Origin: PGZG01 sp046292765
Lineage (GTDB): Bacteria; Pseudomonadota; Gammaproteobacteria; Pseudomonadales; Alcanivoracaceae
Reading direction: 5' to 3'
Assembly: GCA_046292765.1 (NCBI GenBank)
Contig: JBKBQA010000004.1
Span: 251,615-315,614, forward strand
DNA length: 64,000 nucleotides
Shown piece by piece: positions 37,429 through 45,419 of this stretch. The position numbers were made by a program, and so were the translations under genes. The first letter of the stretch is position 1. Each line of letters opens with the position of its first letter. The notes beneath the pieces are model-generated. The model had not been told where the DNA came from, did no database searches, and saw only the letters and a list, made by a program, of their open reading frames with translations.

Positions 37429-38913
37429 TTACAGCATCGCCACCCGATGCTGCCACGCCTGCGCCTGTTCCAGCTGCGCCGCCAGCGACAACAGCTTGCC
37501 TTCATCGCCATGGGTGCCGACAAACTGCACACCGAGCGGCAGGCCGTTGTCGCACCAGTGCAGCGGCACGGACATGGCCGGCACGCCGGTGACATTGGCG
37601 AGCTGGGTATAGGGCATCGACTGGAAACTGAGAAGAGCCTGCTCTTCCAGCTGGCCGCTCAGGCGGATCACTTTGCCCGCACCCAAAGCGGCGAAAGTCC
37701 GTGACAGCGCCTTCAAGGTTTTCGGCGTGTCGTTGGCGCCGACCTTGAGCGGCGGCTCTGCCATGGTGGGCGTCAGCCAGAAATCGCGCTGTTGCAGAAA
37801 CCGATCCAGCGCAATCATGTAGTTCTGCCAGCGCGCCTGCGCCATGGCGTATTCATCGGCGGGGATGGCCCGGCCCACCATTGTCATGGCCAGCGTATCG
37901 GCCTCGAACTCCTGCAGGCCGCAACCGGTTTGTGCGCGCACGTTGGCAACCGTGGTGGCGCACTGGGCGAACCAGACATTCAACCAGTCGAGACACATCT
38001 GCCGCATGTCGATATCCGGTTTGGCTTCTTCCACCTCGTGACCCAGCGACTGCAACAGCTTCACGGTTTTTTCTACCGCCTTTACGGCTTCCGGGTTCAC
38101 TGCCATGCCCAGCGGTGATTCGGTAGAAAAGGCAATGCGCAGCTTGCCCGGTGAGGTTTGCGCGTAGCTCAAATAGCTTTGTGCCGGGGGGGCAATATCA
38201 AACAGGCTGCCGGGCTCGCGGCCATGGGTAAGATCCAGCACCAGCGCGCTGTCGCGCACGCTGCGGGTGACCACATGATTCACGGCGATACCATGCATCG
38301 CTTCGGTAAAAGTTGGCCCCCAAGGCGTGCGCCCGCGACCGGGCTTGAGCCCGAACAGCCCGCAACAGGCCGCCGGGATACGAATGCTGCCACCGCCATC
38401 ATTGGCGCCGGCAATCGGCACGATGCCAGCGGCCACCGATGCCGCAGAACCACCGGACGAGCCACCCGGCGTGTGATCGGTATTCCACGGGTTGCGGGTA
38501 ATGCCCCAGGCCTCCGGTTCGGTCACGCCTTTGGCGCCGAACTCCGGCGTATTGGTGCGGCCAAACGGCACCAGCCCAGCGGCCTTCCAGCGCTGCACCA
38601 GGGTGCTGTCATAGGGTGAGGTGACGTTGCGTGCTTTCAGGGCCGCGTTACCCATATGGTGCGGCGCGTCTTGCATTTCCTGAAACAGATCCTTGACCAG
38701 CATTGGCACCCCGGCCAGCGGCCCGGCAAGGCCCGCCTTGATCTGTTTTCTGGCATGGTCGTAGAGCGGGTGAATGATGGCGTTCAGTGAGCCGTTCACG
38801 GCTTCGGCACGGCCAATGGCCAGCTCCAGCAATTCCAGAGCGGTCACTTCGCCGCGTTGCACCAGTTCTGCCATGCCGATGGCGTCAAGTTTTACGTACT
38901 CATCGAAGTTCAT
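37429..38913 (-). CDS. Amidase-signature family amidase
   Basis: The 494-residue hydrolase has the Ser-cisSer-Lys catalytic set: Lys in GVPMLVKDLFQE (near residue 80), and the amidase signature TPGGSSGGSAASVAAGIVPIAGANDGGGSIRIPA with both Ser. It probably hydrolyses a carboxamide such as an aryl or fatty acid amide. Monocistronic. The start ATG at 38913 fits the family N-terminus. Confidence 0.9.
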   Translation of the reverse strand: MNFDEYVKLDAIGMAELVQRGEVTALELLELAIGRAEAVNGSLNAIIHPLYDHARKQIKAGLAGPLAGVPMLVKDLFQEMQDAPHHMGNAALKARNVTSPYDSTLVQRWKAAGLVPFGRTNTPEFGAKGVTEPEAWGITRNPWNTDHTPGGSSGGSAASVAAGIVPIAGANDGGGSIRIPAACCGLFGLKPGRGRTPWGPTFTEAMHGIAVNHVVTRSVRDSALVLDLTHGREPGSLFDIAPPAQSYLSYAQTSPGKLRIAFSTESPLGMAVNPEAVKAVEKTVKLLQSLGHEVEEAKPDIDMRQMCLDWLNVWFAQCATTVANVRAQTGCGLQEFEADTLAMTMVGRAIPADEYAMAQARWQNYMIALDRFLQQRDFWLTPTMAEPPLKVGANDTPKTLKALSRTFAALGAGKVIRLSGQLEEQALLSFQSMPYTQLANVTGVPAMSVPLHWCDNGLPLGVQFVGTHGDEGKLLSLAAQLEQAQAWQHRVAML

Positions 38914-39005
38914 GCCAGCCCCTGTTGTTGTTCTGAGTGGGTTTTTGAATTGGTCAGCCCAAGGTTATAGCAGAAAGGGATGAAAAGTGTGCTTCCGACC
39001 GAGCC

Positions 39006-39446
39006 TTAAAGTCCCAGAATCACCCCATAAAACAGCACCAGAAAGCCACCGATTTCGCCGACAATCAGGGCCCACATAAACATCAGCATGAGTCCGCCGG
39101 GTAGGGTGCCTTTGCCGATCCGGTGCGGCTTGCGCAGCTGATTGTCGGTATCGGCGAGCCAGCCATGCACGACATAAGAGAGCACAGCAGCGGCAAAAAA
39201 CACCACCTGGGCCGCCACGGCAATGGTATTCACCAGATCCGACAGCACGCTCAGCCGGGCAAACTGCGCCAGCAGCAGACAGGCGAAGGCATACAGCAAG
39301 GCGGTGCGGTGGGCGATGCTCACGTAGGGGTGGGCTTCGGCCCCTTCACGGGTGTGGATCTGCTGGTACTTCCAGACCCCGGTGAGCAGACCCACCAGAA
39401 AGAAGCTGCCAGCGGCAAGAATGGCGAGGGTTTCAGCAGTCTGCAT
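39006..39446 (-). CDS. Small integral membrane protein of unknown function
   Basis: The 146-residue protein has four hydrophobic segments (residues about 6-26, 46-66, 70-92 and 115-140). One loop holds YQQIHTREGAEAHPYVSIAHRTALLYAFA. It was not recognised beyond being a polytopic inner-membrane protein. The ATG at 39446 was chosen because the upstream extension runs through a gene relic in another frame. Confidence 0.65.
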   Translation of the reverse strand: MQTAETLAILAAGSFFLVGLLTGVWKYQQIHTREGAEAHPYVSIAHRTALLYAFACLLLAQFARLSVLSDLVNTIAVAAQVVFFAAAVLSYVVHGWLADTDNQLRKPHRIGKGTLPGGLMLMFMWALIVGEIGGFLVLFYGVILGL

Positions 39447-39501
39447 GGTCGGTATCCTGAATTTTTTCAAATTGTGCCCGCATTCGGGGGGTGGGGGCAT
39501 C

Positions 39502-39575
39502 CCGTGCGGGGAAGAAATAGGGTACGGCATGCTCAATGATGCCCAGCAGTACCTTGGTGTCTGTCGCCGATCGCC
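39502..39575 (-). pseudogene. Relic of the HTH gene at 41338-41979
   Basis: On the minus strand this stretch encodes TKVLLGIIEHAVPYFFPAR, which differs by one residue from the internal segment TKALLGIIEHAVPYFFPAR of the intact gene 2.1 kb away (about 41614-41688). No start, stop or flanking codons of that gene remain. The rest of 39447-39814 shows no gene. Confidence 0.8.
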
Positions 39576-39814
39576 GGGTCGAGGGGCCACTTTAGTGATG
39601 AGTCAAAGCTTATTTCCAGGGAAGGTGGCCTGGCACACATAGCGTTGGCTGGCAGAACAGCGTCGCCTGTTAGGTCTTTTTATACTGAACATTCATCAGG
39701 TTTTCCTGCAAACGCCGAGCTGGCGTCTGATGCCGCACAGATCACCCCTCTTTTCTTCACTAATGTGTGGTCATCACGCTCGCCTTAATGGCAGCCAATT
39801 GATGGAGAATTCCA

Positions 39815-40360
39815 ATGACTAAGAAAGCGATATTATTGGGTTTGACGGTTGCGCTGGGTTGCACCGGCGCAGTTGCTGAAGAGCAGCCTGGCTACGACAC
39901 AAACCCGCAGCCCTACAACCAGTCGGAAACAACACGCGACGCAGATGGAATGCGTGGCGGAGATAGAATGCACGACGGAGATAGAATGCACGACACAAAT
40001 AGAATGCAAGAAACAGATCGAACTCGTGATGAAGACAGATCCCGTGACTCAGGAAAAACTCGTGATTCCGACAACACTGGCATTAACAAGCGAGACAGAG
40101 ATAGCGACAAGCCAACGGCTCAGTCGCAATCAAACTCGCGGAGAGATGTCAATTTGCTGGCCGATGTCCGCCGCGCAGTGGTTGATGATAATTCGTTATC
40201 AGTCAAAGCAAAAAACGTAAAGATCATGGTTGAAAACGGGGTCGTGATATTGCGTGGCCCGGTGGACAGCGAAGCCGAGAAAGCAAAAATCGGTTCGCTA
40301 GCAGAAGGTGTCGCAGGTGTTACCAGTGTCAATAACCAGCTTGACATCAAGAAGCAATAA
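39815..40360 (+). CDS. Exported BON-domain protein with charged repeats
   Basis: The 181-residue protein has a signal peptide (KKAILLGLTVALGCTGAVAEE, cleavage after about residue 21), a low-complexity region of six-residue units rich in Asp, Arg and Met, and a C-terminal BON domain (LLADVRRAVVDDNSLSVKAK, then GVVILRGPVDSEAEKAKIG). BON domains bind membranes or proteins in the periplasm and often occur in osmotic-stress proteins such as OsmY. The next gene encodes another stress-type protein. The gene's AT-rich composition is unlike its neighbours. Confidence 0.85.
   Translation: MTKKAILLGLTVALGCTGAVAEEQPGYDTNPQPYNQSETTRDADGMRGGDRMHDGDRMHDTNRMQETDRTRDEDRSRDSGKTRDSDNTGINKRDRDSDKPTAQSQSNSRRDVNLLADVRRAVVDDNSLSVKAKNVKIMVENGVVILRGPVDSEAEKAKIGSLAEGVAGVTSVNNQLDIKKQ
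39941..40066 (+). repeat. Seven degenerate 18-base tandem units in the BON gene
   Basis: Seven units of 18 bases encode six-residue repeats. Units two and three (39959-39976 and 39977-39994) are identical (GDRMHD); later units drift to TNRMQE, TDRTRD, EDRSRD and SGKTRD. The pattern points to expansion by slippage. Confidence 0.85.
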
Positions 40361-40383
40361 CACAACGCTAAACGGAGTCTAAA

Positions 40384-40908
40384 ATGAAAAACGCAGTCTA
40401 TTGTATCGCCACGAGCCGCGCTCAGGCAGAAACCATCGTTGAAGGGCTGAAAGCCGCTGGGTTTCCCAGTCAGGAGATTTCAGTGCTCTTCCCCGACACC
40501 TCCGGGACGCGCGATTTCGCTCACGAACAAAATACCAAGATGCCAGAAGGTGCAACCACCGGCGCAGTCACCGGCATGGGAGCAGGCGCAATCCTTGGCT
40601 GGCTGGCCGGTATTGGCACCTTGGCCATTCCAGGTGTCGGCCCCTTCATCGCAGCGGGCCCGATCATGGCGGCGTTGAGTGGCGCGGCGGTTGGCGGAGC
40701 CACTGGCGGCATCATCGGTGCCTTGGTGGGAATGGGTATTCCGGAATTCGAAGCCAAGCATTACGACGGCAAGATTCGCAGCGGCAATACGCTCATCTCC
40801 GTGCATACCGAGAGTTCCGAGCAGAAAAAGACCGTTGAGGAAATCTACAAGCGCGCCGGTGCCGAAGACATCAAATCGACATCTGAAAAGACGGTTCCCA
40901 CCGCCTGA
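40384..40908 (+). CDS. General-stress-protein-like membrane protein with glycine-zipper segments
   Basis: The 174-residue protein starts with a small alpha/beta domain (VYCIATSRAQAETIVEGLKAAGF and ISVLFPDTSG), like the N-terminus of general stress protein 17M/YflT. Two Gly/Ala-rich hydrophobic stretches (residues about 60-85 and 95-120) follow, then a C-terminal ferredoxin-like half (GNTLISVHTES, then KRAGAEDIKST). Found 23 bases after the BON gene, so the pair is probably a stress operon. Confidence 0.75.
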   Translation: MKNAVYCIATSRAQAETIVEGLKAAGFPSQEISVLFPDTSGTRDFAHEQNTKMPEGATTGAVTGMGAGAILGWLAGIGTLAIPGVGPFIAAGPIMAALSGAAVGGATGGIIGALVGMGIPEFEAKHYDGKIRSGNTLISVHTESSEQKKTVEEIYKRAGAEDIKSTSEKTVPTA

Positions 40909-41003
40909 ATGGTATGTCCTGGAACGGAACGCCCGCGCCTGTCTGTTGATTAGCAGGCCCGGGCGCCTCCCGCACGGAGCGGTACGACCATCACCACCAG
41001 CAA

Positions 41004-41047
41004 TCAGCTCTGCCGATAAACCTCCTCCAACACCCCCGCCAATTCCC
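41004..41047 (-). pseudogene. Relic of the 3' end of the hydrolase gene at 43013
   Basis: The minus strand reads GELAGVLEEVYRQS and a stop. The intact tail at 43013-43058 reads GELAGVLEAAYRQS and a stop. Similarity seems to continue about 35 bases past the stop codon on both copies. Nothing of the rest of the gene remains here. Confidence 0.82.
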
Positions 41048-41098
41048 CATGGCATCCCGTTCAGGGCTGCATGTGTCGCAAGAATGACGATCAGATGT

Positions 41099-41322
41099 TC
41101 AGTATATCTGCGCTTTCCCGGCGACAATTGCCTGCATGCGCTCCAGTGCCAGCGCTGCCCGACCTGCATCCCGAATCGAGCCGGGCAGGGCATGATGGAA
41201 GTCCGGGTGCCCAATCCGGTTGTGCAGCCGCCAACAAAGGCCACGCGGGGAAGAAGGTCATCTCCCAGCGCGGTGGCGACATTCAGCAACATGGATTGAA
41301 GCGTGTTCCAGGTATCTGTCAT
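41099..41322 (-). pseudogene. Internally deleted AbiEii-like nucleotidyltransferase
   Basis: The frame opens MTDTWNTLQSMLLNVATALG and reaches VAFVGGCTTGL, the start typical of a nucleotidyltransferase family with a GGCTTGL core. It then joins, in a shifted frame, a C-terminal-looking segment (GHPDFHHALPGSIRDAGRAA and ALERMQAIVAG) with a stop at 41099. About 140 catalytic residues seem to be missing. It starts 15 bases after the stop of the HTH gene, in the same operon. The family assignment is from memory of the motif and is moderately sure. The remainder of 40909-41337 shows no intact gene. Confidence 0.6.
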
Positions 41323-41337
41323 GGCCAAATCTCGAAA

Positions 41338-41979
41338 TCAGGATTCCAACATGCCTTGCAGGGTATCCATCGCGAGCCTTCGTTCTCGTGGTGCACCCAG
41401 TCGAGCGGCATCCACCAGTGCGAGCCAGCTATACAGCCTGCGATCCTTGCGTACGGCTAGGGGGACGCTCTTGTAGAGAGGAACTACGCTTTGCCCCCGG
41501 ACATTGCCGCGCGCATCTGGCCACACGGGGGGCAGGTCGCCGACACTCATCAGCTTGCCTTTCAATGCCGGTGCGGCAAACGTAGTGGGGATGCCGCGCG
41601 CCACCGCACCCAAACGCGCTGGAAAGAAATAGGGCACGGCATGCTCAATAATGCCGAGAAGCGCCTTGGTGTTGGCGCGATAGGCGGAAGAAGCCTGATC
41701 CTTGCTGATGAGCCCTACCTCCAGCCCACGATTCAGCGAAGCGGAGATTTCCGACTTGCTGATCCCCAGCAGAGCAGACAGGCTGCGCACAGAGTAAAGC
41801 TCCCAGGCAGCGGGCTCTTCGGCAATGGCTTCCGGAGTGTTTTCCCAGCCTTGCCAGTCCAGGTACTCATTGGCCTCGTCGAGCACGCTTTCAGCCTGCT
41901 CGTGGCGCCGGGCTTCATCCCGCTCGGCGGCTTTAAGGCTGACCAGCTTCAGCATCAGGAGAATGTCTTGACTTTTCAT
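41338..41979 (-). CDS. Winged-helix/HTH protein, likely partner of the broken nucleotidyltransferase
   Basis: The 213-residue protein has a predicted helix-turn-helix (LYSVRSLSALLGISKSEISASLNRGLEVGLI, residues about 62-92) in a MarR-like winged domain, followed by a conserved-looking block (ALLGIIEHAVPYFFPARLGAVARGIPTTFAAP). It is presumably the regulator or antitoxin of the two-gene unit. It is open over its full length, unlike its partner. The start 41979 was preferred over ATG at 42003 for RBS reasons, but both are possible. A fragment of a paralogue lies at 39502-39575. Confidence 0.7.
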   Translation of the reverse strand: MKSQDILLMLKLVSLKAAERDEARRHEQAESVLDEANEYLDWQGWENTPEAIAEEPAAWELYSVRSLSALLGISKSEISASLNRGLEVGLISKDQASSAYRANTKALLGIIEHAVPYFFPARLGAVARGIPTTFAAPALKGKLMSVGDLPPVWPDARGNVRGQSVVPLYKSVPLAVRKDRRLYSWLALVDAARLGAPRERRLAMDTLQGMLES

Positions 41980-42158
41980 GTTGCCCTGGTCCTTGCTGTC
42001 CATGGTTTGAGGACAAAGGACATTTGTTTCATGTCCGGGGAGGGATGTCAACCTTGGCGGCGGTAAATGGACATGGTGTCAGGGGATTTATGTATAAATT
42101 GACAAAATGTGCGTATGTACATAAGTTGTTTCCATCTGAGATTCAAGCGGAGCTTGCG

Positions 42159-42413
42159 ATGCGCCTGTCCATCGAAGTGACCCCCGAGCAACATCAATGC
42201 CTCAAGGCGGCGGCTGCTCTGGAGGGTAAAACCATCAAAAGCTATGTGCTGGAGCGAGCTCTGGCGGACATTAGTGCCGGGAATTCCGGTCTTGAAGGGC
42301 TGGAGAGGTTACTGCATGCGCGAGTCGCGGCAGCGGAGCGCGGGTCACTGTCGGCGCAGACCGTGGATCAAGTCATTGATGGAGTGCTGCAGGAGAGTCG
42401 GGAAAGGGAATGA
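42159..42413 (+). CDS. ParD-like antitoxin
   Basis: The 84-residue protein has an N-terminal ribbon-helix-helix (MRLSIEVTPEQHQCLKAAAA, then LEGKTIKSYVLERAL) and a charged toxin-binding tail. It belongs to the ParD/DUF1778-type antitoxins that pair with ParE gyrase toxins. The ATG at 42159 follows CGGAG. Its stop overlaps the start of a truncated parE (ATGA), the normal operon arrangement. Confidence 0.8.
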   Translation: MRLSIEVTPEQHQCLKAAAALEGKTIKSYVLERALADISAGNSGLEGLERLLHARVAAAERGSLSAQTVDQVIDGVLQESRERE

Positions 42414-42547
42414 ATCACTACGACCTCACGGAAGAGGCCGCCGAAGATATCCGCAAGATAGCTCGCTATACCCTCAAGGCATGGGTGACATTTCGTGCGA
42501 TACCACAGGATAGTAAGCCCAGCGTTAGTTTGCTGACTGAGCGCTGA
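42410..42547 (+). pseudogene. Truncated ParE-like toxin
   Basis: The frame starts MNHYDLTEEAAEDIRKIARY and TLKAW, a typical ParE N-terminus, then runs into 20 unrelated residues and stops. Intact ParE is about 95-100 residues; here only about 25 family residues remain, so the catalytic/gyrase-binding half is absent. The antitoxin gene before it is intact. Confidence 0.82.
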
Positions 42548-42568
42548 AGGGCAGGAGGGAAAAGCAAA

Positions 42569-42787
42569 ATGCCGGAGTCTTTGAGCAAGGAAGAAAAGGC
42601 CATTCAGGATGAGGCAATTGCCTTCGCGAAAAAGCACAAGAAAGTGGTTGCCGCTCGTCTGACTGACGTTGACCGCTACATACCGGAAAAGCAGCCCGTT
42701 TCTGTGTTCATCGTCGATCAAATTGACAGCCATATCCCTGAGAAATATAGTCGCGCCGACCTTGAGCGCCTGCTTAAGCTGAGATAG
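42569..42787 (+). pseudogene. Zeta-type toxin with internal deletion
   Basis: The 72-residue frame begins SLSKEEKAIQDEAIAFAKKH and KPVSVF-like text (EKQPVSVF), which in zeta/PezT-like kinases directly precedes the Walker A loop. It then passes straight to IDSHIPEKYSRADLERLL, which resembles the C-terminal end of such toxins. The central kinase core, including the P-loop, is absent but the frame is kept. Family comparison is from memory. Confidence 0.62.
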
Positions 42788-42796
42788 TGTGGAATC

Positions 42797-42958
42797 ATGT
42801 TCAAGACTACGAAGCACCCGGTCGCCGAGTCGACCCCATTCTCTGACTTCATCCGTAACGCCTCTTCTGCCGAGAAGAAGCGGGTCTATGATCGTGTCCT
42901 CAAGGCGGCTTCAGAGCGTCAAAACCAGTTAATGGAGCAAGCCTCCAAGGCGGAATAA
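42797..42958 (+). CDS. Small helical protein, likely partner of the zeta-type toxin
   Basis: The 53-residue protein (FKTTKHPVAESTPFSDFIRN, then ASSAEKKRVYDRVLKAASER) is charged and helical. It lies nine bases after the deleted zeta gene, and similar small genes accompany zeta-type toxins, so an antitoxin role is inferred. It was too short for many gene finders. The frame is intact. Confidence 0.6.
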   Translation: MFKTTKHPVAESTPFSDFIRNASSAEKKRVYDRVLKAASERQNQLMEQASKAE

Positions 42959-43012
42959 TTGTCGGCTGGTCATGCCTCGCCCCACGGGGCGGTTCAGTAT
43001 GACCGACGCCCC

Positions 43013-43756
43013 TCAGCTCTGCCGATAAGCCGCCTCCAACACCCCCGCCAATTCCCCAATCCCCGGCTCCTCCACCGGAAAATGCCCGCAGTTCGTCAAC
43101 GCCACATAGCGCTTCGGTGCCGCAATCCGCTCGAAGAACGCCAGGCTCATGGCCGGTGGCGTCCAGCGGTCTGCTGCCGGGTGTACCAGCGTCACTGGCG
43201 TGGTGCGGAACTGCTCCGGCGGAACCTCCGGTTGCGAATGCAGAAAGCTGACCAGAAAGCCGAGCGGCACCCGGCTGCCGCCACCGCGGGCATCTTCAAG
43301 GCACAGGCTCGTGAGGGCGGGTTGGTTGGCGATGGCATGCATCGGCGCTACCCAGCGAATCGGCACGCGCAGCCGCGCCAGTGCGCCGGCATTCGGCCCT
43401 GCCAGCGGCTTTAGCAGCGGGCGAAGCAAGCGGACACTTACCGCGCCGCCCCAGCGCGACAAGGCCGGCCAGCACACCGGGTTGGATGGATCCAGCAGGC
43501 AGGTAGCCAGCAACTGATCCACCTCGCCGGTACGCGCTGCTACCGCATAACCGAGCATGCCGCCCATGCTGGCACCCACCACCACCAGCGGCGTGGTCTT
43601 GCCGTCCCTGGCTGCAGCGCGGTTTTCCTCCCGCACCAGATCGGAAACACAGTCCACCCAATCCGGGTAACGAACCCGGCCGGGGTGCGGCACCCGGGTT
43701 TGGCCGTAGCCGGGCAGATCCGGCACCAGCACCTCAAAACCGATGGACGCCGCCAA
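43013..43756 (-). pseudogene. Alpha/beta hydrolase lacking its N-terminus
   Basis: About 245 residues of an alpha/beta hydrolase remain: VLVPDLPGYGQTR, the nucleophile elbow VVGASMGGMLGY, an acid region near VHPAADRW and His in LTNCGHFPVEE. The N-terminal strands and the HG oxyanion motif are missing. The frame has no ATG and begins after a stop codon inside the start of another gene (a flavoprotein), so it looks like the product of a deletion. Weak expression from a TTG at 43756 cannot be ruled out. Confidence 0.75.
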
Positions 43757-43784
43757 TGCCGCCGCCGGCCACCACTACTCGCAT
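43734..43784 (-). pseudogene. 5' remnant of an FAD monooxygenase gene
   Basis: An ATG read from 43784 encodes MRVVVAGGGIGGVHRF and then stops. The first 12 residues are the textbook dinucleotide-binding start of FAD-dependent monooxygenases. The codons then run into the hydrolase sequence in another frame, which marks the deletion joint. It is divergent from the TetR gene, a common arrangement for such enzymes. Confidence 0.7.
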
Positions 43785-43791
43785 TCCCGCC

Positions 43792-44397
43792 ATGACCCGA
43801 CTTCGCAAACGCCCGCGCCAGCAGCGCGCCTGCGCCACCTGGCACGCCATCCTCGATGCCGCTGCTCAGCTTTTCAGCGAGCACGGCTATGCCGCCACCA
43901 GCACCAACAAGGTGGCGGAACGGGCCGGCGTGTCCATCGGCTCGCTGTACCAGTACTTCCCCAACAAGGACGCCCTGCTACTGGCACTGGCCGAGCGCCA
44001 TATCGGCGAAGCCGGCGAGGAGCTGGCCGCCACCTTCACCGCACTGGATCAGCGCCAGCCGGACCTCGACAACACCATCTCCCGCCTGATCGACGTCACC
44101 GTCGCCCTGCACCAGCGCGACCCGGCCATGCACCGCCTGCTGTTCGACCAGACCCCGCGCACCCCGGAGATGGTCAGCCGCCTGCGACAAATGGAACAAC
44201 TGCTGGCCGCCGCCGTGGCCCGACAACTGATCCGCCTTGACGTCGGCGGCCCCAACCCGCTGATGCGTGCCCTGCTGCTGGTGCAGGGCGTGGAAGCGCA
44301 AGTGCATGGCGCAGTGCTGGAACCGCTGCCGGGGGTGAGTGTGGAAGCGGTGGTGGAGGAGGTGAGGGGGATGTGGTTGGCGGCGCTGCGGGCCTGA
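43792..44397 (+). CDS. TetR-family regulator
   Basis: The 201-residue regulator has a TetR DNA-binding domain (AAQLFSEHGYAATSTNKVAERAGVSIGSLYQYFPNKDALL, residues about 20-60) and a C-terminal domain of the AcrR/TetR_C type. Its start codon region overlaps the divergent flavoprotein remnant head to head, so little room remains for a shared operator. The original target genes seem to have been deleted, leaving it possibly without a function. Confidence 0.85.
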   Translation: MTRLRKRPRQQRACATWHAILDAAAQLFSEHGYAATSTNKVAERAGVSIGSLYQYFPNKDALLLALAERHIGEAGEELAATFTALDQRQPDLDNTISRLIDVTVALHQRDPAMHRLLFDQTPRTPEMVSRLRQMEQLLAAAVARQLIRLDVGGPNPLMRALLLVQGVEAQVHGAVLEPLPGVSVEAVVEEVRGMWLAALRA

Positions 44398-44508
44398 CTG
44401 CAAAAGGGCTTTTAATTCTGAATGCTGTACATATAATCAGTATTCGTGTCGCCGATGTACTGCGGCTGATACGGGGCGATAACTATTTGTATTTGTGAGG
44501 GATAACTA

Positions 44509-44817
44509 ATGATTACCGACAAGGAAGTGCCGGCGTGGGCCGACAAGACAGAAGAAGGGCTTCGGGCCTGGTGGCGGCAAATGGCAGCTCAAGGGCTTGC
44601 CTTCCACCCGGATGATCCGCCTGAAATCATTGTGACGGTGGAAGAGGGCGAGGCTTTATTCGATGCTTCGGCCTGCCTGAAGCTTAAAGGTCTGCTTGCC
44701 GAAATGCTTCGGCTTCACGGAGACAAAGTATATGAGGCTGGCCATGCGGCACTTATGGAATGCATGGGCTGGACAGTTGGGCCATCCGGGGACTGGGTCA
44801 AAGCTACAGCTGGTTAG
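44509..44817 (+). CDS. Hypothetical protein next to vsr
   Basis: The 102-residue protein has a Trp-rich start (VPAWADKTEEGLRAWWRQMA) and a helical C-terminus ending in GWTVGPSGDWVKA. No family was recognised. It is convergent with vsr, overlapping by four bases. The upstream 110 bases are AT-rich and could carry the promoter. Confidence 0.55.
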   Translation: MITDKEVPAWADKTEEGLRAWWRQMAAQGLAFHPDDPPEIIVTVEEGEALFDASACLKLKGLLAEMLRLHGDKVYEAGHAALMECMGWTVGPSGDWVKATAG

Positions 44818-45275
44818 TGAGCTTCAGCACCGCTGATTTCCGCATCCTGGCTATCGAACTGAATCCAGCGAGCCGCGATTTCGGCAACCTGGTAGGTGCC
44901 GAGTCTGGTGCGGCCTTTCAGTGAGCATTCCCAGATAGTCAGCGTTCGCCAGCCACTGTCACGATAAATGGCAAGATTCCTCTGGTCTCGGATACGGTTG
45001 GAGTCGATCTTGGTTTTCCAGAACTCGGGACGTGTGCTGGGCCATTTGAAAAGGTGGCAGTTGTGGCCGTGCCAGAAGCAACCATGAATCAGGATGATGG
45101 CCTTGAAGCGGGGAAGAACCAGATCGGGCTTGCCCGGCAGGCTTTTGTAGTGGAGCCGGTAGCGGAACCCTCGCTTGTGGAGTTCCTTGCGCAGCAGGCG
45201 CTCGGGCAGGGTGTCCTTGCCTTTGATGCCGGACATCATTCTGGAGCGGGTTGTTGGGGAGACGATATCCGTCAT
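44814..45275 (-). CDS. vsr: Very short patch repair endonuclease
   Basis: The 153-residue nickase repairs T:G mismatches that arise by deamination of 5-methylcytosine at Dcm-type sites. It carries the Vsr signature TRSRMMSGIKGKDTLPE, the catalytic Asp in GKPDLVLP, the zinc/His stretch HGCFWHGHNC, and WECSLKGR. It is divergent from the cytosine methyltransferase gene, which fits its role. Confidence 0.95.
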   Translation of the reverse strand: MTDIVSPTTRSRMMSGIKGKDTLPERLLRKELHKRGFRYRLHYKSLPGKPDLVLPRFKAIILIHGCFWHGHNCHLFKWPSTRPEFWKTKIDSNRIRDQRNLAIYRDSGWRTLTIWECSLKGRTRLGTYQVAEIAARWIQFDSQDAEISGAEAH

Positions 45276-45304
45276 GGCGACTAACTGCTTGAGAGATAAG
45301 GAAA

Positions 45305-45340
45305 GCCTAACACCCTGGCTGGGCAGCCCGGGTGTTAGGC
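45305..45340. promoter_or_regulatory. Inverted repeat between vsr and the methyltransferase gene, containing a CCTGG site
   Basis: Perfect 11-base arms GCCTAACACCC (45305-45315) and GGGTGTTAGGC (45330-45340) enclose 14 bases. A CCTGG pentamer (45314-45318), the predicted EcoRII/Dcm target, spans the left arm edge. No T-run follows, so an operator or attenuator in the divergent promoter region is plausible. Confidence 0.55.
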
Positions 45341-45419
45341 AGGAAATGATGAGCCATCATTCTTGATGGCGGGAAGAATCCTATGCAGAATGCACAAAAA
45401 ATTCCCAGCGGAGAGCTCT

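Noticed and set aside
39941..40066. Regular repeats that might be a CRISPR array
   Set aside because: The 18-base units are contiguous, in frame inside a coding region and have no spacers.
40480..41328. A 282-residue minus-strand frame spanning the stress gene and the nucleotidyltransferase start
   Set aside because: Only its first 35 residues resemble a protein family; the rest is antisense to the stress gene. It was recorded instead as a short pseudogene.
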